DNA of 29,032 nt from JAMIFV01 sp035906055 (GTDB taxonomy: Bacteria > Pseudomonadota > Alphaproteobacteria > Rickettsiales > JABCZZ01). Of this stretch, positions 23,373 to 29,032 are shown piece after piece (position 1 is the stretch's first letter; every line of letters starts with the position of its first letter). The notes beneath the pieces were generated by a model. It searched no databases and was not told where the DNA came from. It saw nothing but the letters and a program-made list of their open reading frames with translations. Position numbers and translations under genes: made by a program. The DNA lies in NCBI GenBank assembly GCA_035906055.1, contig JAMIFV010000080.1:1-29032 (forward strand), written 5' to 3'.

Positions 23373-24317
23373 ATGGCACGTAAGAAAATAGCGCTTATCG
23401 GCGCAGGCATGATCGGCGGCACGCTCGCCCACCTCGCCATGCAGCGGCAGCTGGGAGACGTCGTGCTGTTCGACATCGCCGAAGGCCTTCCCCAGGGCAA
23501 AGCGCTGGATATTTCGCAGGCCACCGACGTGGAAAATTCCGATGCCCGCATCAGGGGCACCAATGATTACGCCGATATCAAGGGCGCGGATGTGGTCATC
23601 ATCACCGCAGGCGTTCCCCGCAAGCCCGGCATGAGCCGTGACGACCTCGTGGCCATCAATACCGGCATCATCAAGACCGTAGGCGAGAACGTGAAAAAAC
23701 ACGCGCCGGACGCGTTCGTCATCGTCATCACCAACCCGCTGGACGTGATGGTGGGCGTGATGCAGACCATCTCCGGCCTGCCCCACAATAAAGTGGTGGG
23801 CATGGCAGGCGTGCTCGATTCCGCGCGCTTCTCCTACTTCCTTTCCGAAGCCACCGGCGTTTCCATCCAGGATATCTCCACCTTCGTGCTCGGCGGCCAC
23901 GGCGACACCATGGTGCCGCTCGTGCGCTACTCCACCATTGGTGGCATTCCCCTGCCCGATATCGTGAAAATGGGCATACTCGCGCAGGACAAGCTCGACC
24001 AGATAGTCCAGCGCACGCGCGACGGCGGTGCCGAGATCGTGGGCCTGCTCAAAACCGGCTCTGCCTTCTATGCCCCTGCTTTCTCTGCCATTAAAATGGC
24101 GGAAGCCTATCTTTTCGACCGCAAACGCATCCTGCCTTGCGCCGCGTGGCTGACCGGCCAGTACGGCGTGAAAGACCTCTATGTGGGCGTTCCCGTGGTG
24201 ATCGGCGCGGGCGGTGCAGAAAAAATAGTTGAAATTTCCCTCAATACCGAGGAAAAAGCGGCATTCGACCATTCCGTGAATGCGGTGAAGGAATTGAGCA
24301 AGAGCGTAAAATTATAA
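23373..24317 (+). CDS. mdh: Malate dehydrogenase (NAD, LDH-like type)
   Basis: The 314-residue protein starts with an NAD-binding Rossmann motif (IALIGAGMIGGTLAHLA) and 'VLFDIAEGLPQGKALDI', where Asp binds the NAD ribose. It has the mobile loop 'GVPRKPGMSRDDLVAIN', 'VITNPLDVMV' and the catalytic His in 'LGGHGDTMVPL' (H176). Two arginines of the loop and an Arg near 'LDSARFSYFL' bind the dicarboxylate. This is the lactate-dehydrogenase-like Mdh typical of Alphaproteobacteria. It interconverts malate and oxaloacetate in the TCA cycle. GAAGGAG is 9 bases or so before the ATG. It is followed by sucC and sucD, the standard alphaproteobacterial order. Length is normal. Confidence 0.97.
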   Translation: MARKKIALIGAGMIGGTLAHLAMQRQLGDVVLFDIAEGLPQGKALDISQATDVENSDARIRGTNDYADIKGADVVIITAGVPRKPGMSRDDLVAINTGIIKTVGENVKKHAPDAFVIVITNPLDVMVGVMQTISGLPHNKVVGMAGVLDSARFSYFLSEATGVSIQDISTFVLGGHGDTMVPLVRYSTIGGIPLPDIVKMGILAQDKLDQIVQRTRDGGAEIVGLLKTGSAFYAPAFSAIKMAEAYLFDRKRILPCAAWLTGQYGVKDLYVGVPVVIGAGGAEKIVEISLNTEEKAAFDHSVNAVKELSKSVKL

Positions 24318-24320
24318 CAG

Positions 24321-24380
24321 GGCGAGTTACGGGGTGCGAGGTTCTTCTCGCTCCTCAGTCTCTCGTACCTCGAACCTGAG
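24321..24380. repeat. Short palindromic repeat between mdh and sucC
   Basis: CGAGTTACG (24323-24331) faces CGTACCTCG (24364-24372), and GAGGTTC faces GAACCT. It lies 3 bases after the mdh stop. GCGAG, TACGGGG and ACCTCG also occur in the repeat after the NDUFA12 gene (7574-7627), so both are probably members of one dispersed family. The sucC ribosome site (GAGGAAA) begins at its right end. Confidence 0.45.
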
Positions 24381-24388
24381 GAAACATT

Positions 24389-25561
24389 ATGAATATCCAT
24401 GAATACCAAGCCAAATCCGTCCTGGCGAAATACAATGTGCCCGTGCCCCGCGGCGGCGTGGCCTATACGCCTGCCGAGGCGGAGAACGTAGCCCGCAAGC
24501 TGGGCGGCAGCCTCTGGGTGGTGAAGGCTCAGATCCATGCCGGTGGCCGTGGCAAAGGCGGCGGCGTGAAGCTTGCCAAGTCCATCGACGAAGTGGCGGA
24601 TCTCACCAAGAATATGATCGGCATGATCCTCAAGACGCACCAGACCGGCCCCGAAGGCAAGGAAGTAAAGCGCGTCTACATCGAAGAAGGCAGCGACATC
24701 GCTCAGGAACTCTACCTCTCCATGGTAGTGGACCGCGAAACCTCGCGCATCACCTACATGGCCTCCACTGAAGGCGGCGTTGAGATCGAGGAAGTGGCCG
24801 AGAAGCACCCGGAGAAGATCATCCGCGTGGAAGTGGACCCCGCTACCGGCATCCAGCCCTTCCATGGCCGCAAGCTCGCATTCGGCCTCAATATCCAGAA
24901 GGAGCTGCAGGCATCCTTCGTGGAGTTCGTCACCAACCTGTTCCGGGCGTTCACGCACCGCGACGCCAGCCAGCTTGAGATCAACCCGCTGGTGATCACC
25001 AAGCAGAACAAGATCATCGCGCTCGACGCCAAGTTCAACTTTGATGAGAACGCCCTTTACCGCCAGCCCGAAGTGATGGAAATGCGCGACGAGGACGAGG
25101 AAGACCCGCTGGAGCGCAAAGCCGCCAAGTTCGGCCTTTCCTATATCAAGATGGACGGCAATATCGGCTGCATGGTCAACGGCGCAGGCCTTGCCATGGC
25201 GACCATGGACATCATCAAGCTTTACGGCGGCACCCCGGCCAACTTCCTTGACGTGGGCGGCGGCGCCACTAAGGAAAAAGTGACCGAAGCGTTCAAGCTG
25301 ATCCTTTCCGACCCCAACGTGGAAGGCATCCTGGTGAACATCTTCGGCGGCATCATGCGTTGTGACATCATCGCGGAAGGCATTATTGCCGCAGCCCGCG
25401 AGGTAAGCCTGGACGTGCCCCTCGTAGTGCGCCTTGAAGGCACCAACGTGGAACTCGGCAAGAAGATGCTGGCGACGAGCGGCCTGCCCATCCTGCCCGC
25501 GGACAATCTGGGTGACGCTGCGGAACGCATCGTGTCCGCAGTGAAGAAAGCGGCGGCGTAA
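24389..25561 (+). CDS. sucC: Succinyl-CoA synthetase (ADP-forming) beta subunit
   Basis: The 390-residue protein begins MNIHEYQAKSVLAKYNVPVP, the family's standard opening. An ATP-grasp domain (to about residue 240) contains 'KAQIHAGGRGKGGGVKLA' and 'QLEINPLVIT', the Mg-nucleotide ligands. The C-terminal CoA-ligase domain contains 'GNIGCMVNGAGLAMATMD', 'NFLDVGGGATKEKV' and 'VEGILVNIFGGIMRCDI'. With SucD it converts succinyl-CoA, ADP and phosphate to succinate, ATP and CoA. Length is normal (about 388-398). The start has GAGGAAA upstream. It lies in the mdh-sucC-sucD cluster, but a 105-aa gene separates it from sucD. Confidence 0.97.
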   Translation: MNIHEYQAKSVLAKYNVPVPRGGVAYTPAEAENVARKLGGSLWVVKAQIHAGGRGKGGGVKLAKSIDEVADLTKNMIGMILKTHQTGPEGKEVKRVYIEEGSDIAQELYLSMVVDRETSRITYMASTEGGVEIEEVAEKHPEKIIRVEVDPATGIQPFHGRKLAFGLNIQKELQASFVEFVTNLFRAFTHRDASQLEINPLVITKQNKIIALDAKFNFDENALYRQPEVMEMRDEDEEDPLERKAAKFGLSYIKMDGNIGCMVNGAGLAMATMDIIKLYGGTPANFLDVGGGATKEKVTEAFKLILSDPNVEGILVNIFGGIMRCDIIAEGIIAAAREVSLDVPLVVRLEGTNVELGKKMLATSGLPILPADNLGDAAERIVSAVKKAAA

Positions 25562-25564
25562 TCC

Positions 25565-25882
25565 ATGGCATCCCGGCTGTTCATGCTGGTCTACACCGAT
25601 GAACAGCCGATCAGGGCCGTTTTCCACGGCGTCATGCGCGACGAGGAAATGGAAACGTTAGCAGCCAACCTCAACGTTCCGGACAAGGAACCGATAAGGC
25701 TGGTGATATTAGAGAAGTACAAGGACCATGACGACGGCTACCAGTATACGATACTCACCCTCGGTTGCGACGACCGGGACCATCTGGACGAGCGGCTCGC
25801 CGCTATTTTCCCCGATGCCCGCATTGTTGAAGCCGGAGGCGAGCATTCCCTGCGCGAGATCGTGCGTTCAATCGTGATTTAA
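25565..25882 (+). CDS. Hypothetical protein (105 aa) inserted between sucC and sucD
   Basis: The 105-residue acidic, soluble protein begins MASRLFMLVYTDEQPIRAV and contains 'VILEKYKDHDDGYQYTILTL' and 'EAGGEHSLREIVRSIVI'. Alternating strands and helices suggest a small alpha/beta fold. It starts 3 bases after the sucC stop and ends 20 bases before sucD, so it is almost certainly co-transcribed and probably coupled to sucC. It has no ribosome site of its own apart from sucC coding sequence. sucC and sucD are normally adjacent. A regulatory or assembly role for the synthetase is possible but is only a guess from position. No family is recognised. Confidence 0.7.
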   Translation: MASRLFMLVYTDEQPIRAVFHGVMRDEEMETLAANLNVPDKEPIRLVILEKYKDHDDGYQYTILTLGCDDRDHLDERLAAIFPDARIVEAGGEHSLREIVRSIVI

Positions 25883-25902
25883 CCACCTACTAGGAAATTT
25901 TT

Positions 25903-26784
25903 ATGTCGATTATTGTGAACAAGAACACCAAGGTTATCTGTCAGGGCTTCACGGGCCGCGAAGGCACCTACCATTCCGAGCAGGCGCTGGCATACGGCAC
26001 CCAGATGGTGGGCGGCGTAACCCCCGGCAAGGGCGGCACGCAGCATCTCGGCCTGCCCGTGTTCGACACGGTGGCTGACGCGGTTGCCAAGACCGGCGCG
26101 AATGCATCGGTGATCTATGTTCCGCCCCCCTACGCGGCAGACGCCATCGAAGAGGCCATCGACGCGCGCATCCCGCTGGTGGTGTGCATCACCGAAGGCA
26201 TCCCCGTGCTCGACATGGTGAAAGTGAAACGCGCGCTTTCGGGCAGCAAGACCCGCCTCATCGGCCCCAACTGCCCCGGCGTCATCACCCCCGGCGAATG
26301 CAAGATCGGCATCATGCCCGGCCATATCCACAAGAAAGGCCGCATCGGCATCGTATCACGCTCCGGCACGCTCACCTATGAAGCGGTGGCGCAGACCAGC
26401 GCTGAAGGCCTCGGCCAGTCCTCCTGCGTAGGCATCGGCGGCGACCCCGTGAATGGCACCAACTTCGTGGACGTGCTCGAACTCTTCCTTGCCGACCCCG
26501 ACACTGACGCCATCATCATGATCGGTGAGATCGGCGGCTCTGCAGAAGAAGACGCAGCCGAATTCCTCAAGAAAAGTAAAGTGAAGAAGCCCATGGTTGG
26601 CTTCATCGCAGGTCGCACGGCTCCCCCGGGCCGCCGCATGGGCCATGCCGGCGCCATCATTTCCGGCGGCAAGGGCGGTTCCGACACCAAGATCGAAGCC
26701 ATGAAATCCGCTGGCATGCGCGTGGCAGACAGCCCCTCCATGCTCGGTAAGACCATGGCCGAACTGCTCAAGAAAGCGGCTTAA
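25903..26784 (+). CDS. sucD: Succinyl-CoA synthetase alpha subunit
   Basis: The 293-residue protein begins MSIIVNKNTKVICQGFTGRE. Its N-terminal CoA-binding Rossmann domain has 'YGTQMVGGVTPGKGGTQHLG' and 'ASVIYVPPPYAADAI'. The C-terminal ligase domain has 'VSRSGTLTYEAVAQTS', 'GIGGDPVNGTNFVDVLELF' and the phosphohistidine loop 'GHAGAIISGGKGGSDTK' with H248. Partner of SucC in the TCA cycle. AGGAAA lies upstream of the ATG. Length and motifs are normal. It is the last gene of the cluster and is followed by a strong intrinsic terminator. Confidence 0.97.
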   Translation: MSIIVNKNTKVICQGFTGREGTYHSEQALAYGTQMVGGVTPGKGGTQHLGLPVFDTVADAVAKTGANASVIYVPPPYAADAIEEAIDARIPLVVCITEGIPVLDMVKVKRALSGSKTRLIGPNCPGVITPGECKIGIMPGHIHKKGRIGIVSRSGTLTYEAVAQTSAEGLGQSSCVGIGGDPVNGTNFVDVLELFLADPDTDAIIMIGEIGGSAEEDAAEFLKKSKVKKPMVGFIAGRTAPPGRRMGHAGAIISGGKGGSDTKIEAMKSAGMRVADSPSMLGKTMAELLKKAA

Positions 26785-26805
26785 CAAGCCTTCTGGTTAC
26801 AATTC

Positions 26806-26842
26806 AACGCCCCTGCAATCCATTTGCGGGGGCGTTTTATTT
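26806..26842 (+). terminator. Intrinsic terminator of the mdh-sucCD operon
   Basis: AACGCCCCTGCAA (26806-26818) pairs with TTGCGGGGGCGTT (26824-26836) as a 13-bp stem containing one G-T pair and a 5-base loop, followed by TTATTTT. It begins about 20 bases after the sucD stop. Confidence 0.9.
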
Positions 26843-26858
26843 TGGCTAATCTGTGAGT

Positions 26859-27704
26859 ATGCTGCACCAGACTCGCATTGTTGAGACCTTTCCTTCTGTC
26901 ACCATCCCCAACCGCACGGGCGGCGTGCCCGTTGAAGTATCGCTCATCGCGCAGTTCGGCCACGGCGCAGGTAACCATCTCTTCGCCAGCATCGCCTCGC
27001 GGCAAAAAGGACATTCCGAATTTGTTGATGAACTGGATGAGCCTTCCGCCAAGCTCGGCGGCACCAATTTCCCTTTAGGCGATGCCACCTCGCTCTATTC
27101 CTTCATCGTTGGCCCCAAGGGTCACCCGTTCCACCGCCATGCCGGACACCGCATCTTCACCGCAATATCGGGCAGCGGCGGCGCGCAATTGCGCTTCTCC
27201 AGCGCATCCCCCGATGAGATCGAGCGTAATCCAAACGCCTTCATCGAAGCGCTGCATTTCATCAATATCCCGCCCGACTGCCTGTTCACCGTGCGCTTCG
27301 GCGGTGAGACATGGCACCAGTTCTGGCCGCTATCGCGTAATTCGCTGCATCCGGCGTTCTTCGCACTTTCCTGCCACACGAACGAGCTGGGTGGCAATCT
27401 CTCGGAAGAACTGCGCAAACAGATCATCGCCAATCAGGCGACCATCCCTTCCCTCACCGAATTACTACCGCAGGAAGTGGCCAAACTCATTCATGCGAAA
27501 GACTTTCAGGAAAAGATAGTGCCCACCACTACCCTCTCGCTTGATGCCGCCGCCGGAACCATGCACCGCAAAGTGTGCGACGGATTCAGGGGACGAATGG
27601 GCATGCTGCGCGGCACGTGGGCAGAATGGCGCGGTTCGGGCGGCTACGTATCGCAGACCCATTGCGATTGCATTTGGGTAATTTTGAGATTGTTAAAGAT
27701 TTAA
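26859..27704 (+). CDS. Cupin-like hypothetical protein
   Basis: From ATG 26859 the protein has about 281 residues (a GTG at 26853 would add two). Numbering from that GTG, a His-rich cupin-type motif, 'GHPFHRHAGHRIFTAISG', lies at about 90-107 with candidate metal ligands H94, H96 and H99. A second motif, 'GGETWHQFWPL' at about 150-160, has H155. This pairing suggests a metal-binding beta-barrel, but the exact family is not recognised. A hairpin (ACCCA...TGGGT then AATTTT, about 27658-27685) lies within the last codons, and the end (THCDCIWVILRLLKI) is hydrophobic and unlike the rest. The 3' end may therefore have been altered by the nearby mobile DNA. No good ribosome site is seen; the start lies just after the sucD terminator. 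Confidence 0.65.
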   Translation: MLHQTRIVETFPSVTIPNRTGGVPVEVSLIAQFGHGAGNHLFASIASRQKGHSEFVDELDEPSAKLGGTNFPLGDATSLYSFIVGPKGHPFHRHAGHRIFTAISGSGGAQLRFSSASPDEIERNPNAFIEALHFINIPPDCLFTVRFGGETWHQFWPLSRNSLHPAFFALSCHTNELGGNLSEELRKQIIANQATIPSLTELLPQEVAKLIHAKDFQEKIVPTTTLSLDAAAGTMHRKVCDGFRGRMGMLRGTWAEWRGSGGYVSQTHCDCIWVILRLLKI

Positions 27705-27792
27705 GGATATTCCGAACGGGTGTGTTAACCCTGTGTATCGGAGTATCGTTATGTGCCTGTCGCCGGAATTTTTATCGTATTTTTCGGCATAA

Positions 27793-27822
27793 TGTTCAAA
27801 AGTGTGTGGGTGTTTTAGGTTT
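27793..27822 (+). repeat. Left terminal inverted repeat of the 1-kb IS
   Basis: It begins TGTTCAAAAGTGTGTGGGTG and ends TTTTAGGTTT. It is the exact complement of 28779-28808. Confidence 0.9.
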
Positions 27823-27861
27823 AGTGCTTTGATATGCATACAAGAAAAGGGGTTTTTGTCT

Positions 27862-28786
27862 ATGTCACAGCAAAAACTGTCCTTCGTGCGGTTGCTTTTC
27901 TGTTTACCGTGACGGCAAGCGAAACGGTCGGCAGCGCTGGCGCTGCAAGGGTTGCCGGCATGTCTGGCAATCTTCACGACAGCAGCGTGAAGGCTGGGTA
28001 GGCAAAGCCTATACCCATTATAGTAGCGGCAAGCATACACTCAGGGAGTTGAGCCAGCGCCATGGTAAATCCATCAGTACGTTGCGCCGCCGGTTTGAAC
28101 GACATTCACCTGCTGGCGGGTAATTATCAGCCCCTGCCTCTGCGGTTGCATTAAGCTTCGACGCTACGTTCTTCGGCAGGGGGCATGGCCTGTTGGTATA
28201 TCGCGCCTGTGGTCGTAACATCCATTGGCAGGAGATTGCCAGTGAGACAATGGCGGCGATTGAGCAAGGCCTGCTATGCCTGCAGGCAAAGGGCTGGCGG
28301 TTCTCCAGCTTTACCATTGATGGCAGGCGCGGTGTGGTGCAATTGCTGGAAAGCCTCTTTCCCGGCACGCCGATACAGCTCTGCCTATACCATCAGAAAG
28401 CCATCGTCCGGCGATACACGACCACTAAGCCAAAGACCCCGTGCGGCAAAGCAATCAGAGCACTCATGGCGCAGATGACGACCCTTGCAGAACCGGAGTT
28501 CCTGGCGCGTCTGCATGCCATCAGGCACACCTACAGGGACTTCCTCAGGGAGCGCAACGAACATAACCAGTTCAGGCACCGGCGTTTGCGCAGCGCCCTG
28601 CGCAGCCTGACCAGTAACATGCCCTATCTCTATACATGGAAACGATACGGGGAACTCACTATACCCAATACCACAAACAGTTGCGATGGATCCTTCGCTC
28701 ACTGGAAAAGCAAGGTCAAATTACACAGGGGATTACGCAAAGACAGAAAAGCAAAAATGATCGACGCACTGCTCGCTCAAACCTAA
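27862..28786 (+). pseudogene. DDE transposase (IS256/IS1249-like), frameshifted and interrupted by a stop
   Basis: The readable protein begins, in the frame of 27878, with a zinc ribbon (CPSCG...CKGCRH, with YRDGKRNGRQRWRC). A helix-turn-helix-like stretch (HTLRELSQRHGKSISTLRRRF) follows, then a TAA at 28121-28123 in the same frame. It then continues with the catalytic core: 'LSFDATFFGRGHGLLVYRA' (first Asp), 'FTIDGRRGVVQLLESLFPG' (second Asp), 'LCLYHQKAIVRRY', and 'PNTTNSCDGSFAHWKSKVK' followed by 'HRGLR' near the end. The only plausible start codons (ATG 27862 or 27834) are in other frames, so a 1-base shift near the AAAAA run at 27872-27876 is also needed. Two lesions indicate a dead gene. 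The stop lies in the right terminal repeat. Confidence 0.7.
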
Positions 28787-28808
28787 AACACCCACACACT
28801 TTTGAACA
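28779..28808 (-). repeat. Right terminal inverted repeat of the 1-kb IS
   Basis: It is a perfect 30-bp inverted copy of 27793-27822. It contains the transposase stop codon (28784-28786). Confidence 0.9.
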
Positions 28809-28815
28809 GTATGCC

Positions 28816-29032
28816 AGAAATACCCGATCGGCTATTTCCACATAGACATTGCCGAGGTGCGAAAGGACGAAGGACAACTATACCTGTTTGTGGGTAGCGA
28901 CCGCACCAGCAAGTTCGCCAATGCCGAGCTGCACGCCGCGTCAGATCGAACCGTGGCTTGCGGCTTCCTGAGGAATCTTGTACGGATCGTGCCCTAGAAC
29001 ATCCAGACCGTGCTTACTGATACCGGCGCCCG
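28816..29032 (+). pseudogene. IS481-family transposase fragment (rve domain), decayed, running off the window
   Basis: The frame reads QKYPIGYFHIDIAEVRKDEG, then LYLFVGSDRTSKFANAELH and later NIQTVLTDTGAP. This matches the start of the integrase catalytic core of IS481 transposases (typically YPIGYFHIDIAEV, LYLFVAIDRTSKFAFVELH, and TVLTDNG). A TAG at about 28994 replaces the usual Tyr after 'VP', and the 'DNG' motif reads DTG, so the gene is inactive. Its N-terminal part is missing: the adjacent IS begins where it should be, and no matching sequence lies on the IS's other side. Confidence 0.75.

Larger units (their letters stand above)
27786..28815 (+). mobile_element. Complete but inactivated insertion sequence with perfect 30-bp terminal inverted repeats
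   Basis: Two perfect 30-bp inverted repeats (27793-27822 and 28779-28808) bound a roughly 1-kb element encoding one transposase. The match extends outward as GGCATA plus a mismatch, so the true ends may be about 27786 and 28815. No target-site duplication is obvious: the two flanks differ, and the right flank is IS481-type transposase sequence while the left is not. The transposase is broken (see its entry), so the element cannot move on its own. Best guess is the IS256 family, IS1249-like, from the zinc ribbon and DDE context. Confidence 0.75.

Noticed and set aside
24179..25627. Long open frame on the minus strand opposite sucC
   Set aside because: The His/Asp/Val-rich translation mirrors sucC codons; sucC itself has every expected motif.
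27834..27880. Programmed -1 frameshift in the 1-kb IS transposase
   Set aside because: The AAAAA run does not form a proper X-XXY-YYZ slippery heptamer in the upstream frame, and a second lesion (TAA at 28121) favours decay.
1..29032. CRISPR array, toxin-antitoxin or phage-defence system
   Set aside because: No regularly spaced direct repeats and no recognisable cas, toxin, restriction or retron genes were seen.

Overview
The window looks like a chromosomal segment of an alphaproteobacterium of moderate-to-high GC content. The evidence is an NDUFA12-type complex I protein next to a MlaD-like protein and a DUF2155 protein, an LDH-like malate dehydrogenase followed by sucC and sucD, and an alphaproteobacterial-style very long RpoD after DnaG. 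The lineage below class level cannot be fixed from the sequence. Intergenic space is unusually full of palindromic repeats, and insertion sequences sit at both edges of the window. This points to a genome with active or decaying small mobile DNA.

Layout from left to right. (1) 1-2386: the 5' end of an IS5-like element (minus strand) cuts off the N-terminus of a thermonuclease-family gene. A 227-bp palindrome, an unknown one-helix protein and a YgjP/SprT-like metallopeptidase follow. (2) 2449-9089: a plus-strand housekeeping block containing dnaG, rpoD (with a histone-H1-like tail and a large charged insertion), a 60-aa protein, an NDUFA12-family protein, a MlaD-like protein, an 83-aa protein and a DUF2155 protein. 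(3) 9090-9531: about 440 bp of nested inverted repeats with no gene. (4) 9532-12124, minus: CorA and a GMC-family FAD oxidoreductase. (5) 12189-14834, plus: a promoter and the copper-resistance pair copA-copB, separated by another palindrome that contains the likely copB start codon. (6) 14887-17693, minus: an outer-membrane barrel protein, a TerC-family membrane protein and an unknown protein. (7) 17771-20140, minus: kbl and tdh (threonine to glycine via 2-amino-3-ketobutyrate), with a 141-bp palindrome between them. (8) 20241-22540: a PhnA/YjdM-type zinc-ribbon protein, a membrane-bound GAF-GGDEF diguanylate cyclase and tRNA-Arg(UCU). (9) 22691-23173: an ambiguous locus, probably a decayed membrane-protein gene on the minus strand. 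(10) 23373-26842, plus: a TCA-cycle operon (mdh, sucC, a 105-aa unknown, sucD) closed by a clear intrinsic terminator. (11) 26859-29032: a cupin-like protein, a complete but inactivated IS with perfect 30-bp terminal inverted repeats, and an IS481-family transposase fragment running off the right edge.

The most notable theme is a set of palindromic elements that lie flush against, or contain, the start or stop codons of neighbouring genes (thermonuclease stop, dnaG start, NDUFA12 stop, copB start, tdh stop, mdh stop). Two of them, 16.5 kb apart, are homologous and exactly the same length (141 bp). No CRISPR array, toxin-antitoxin pair or recognisable defence system was seen.
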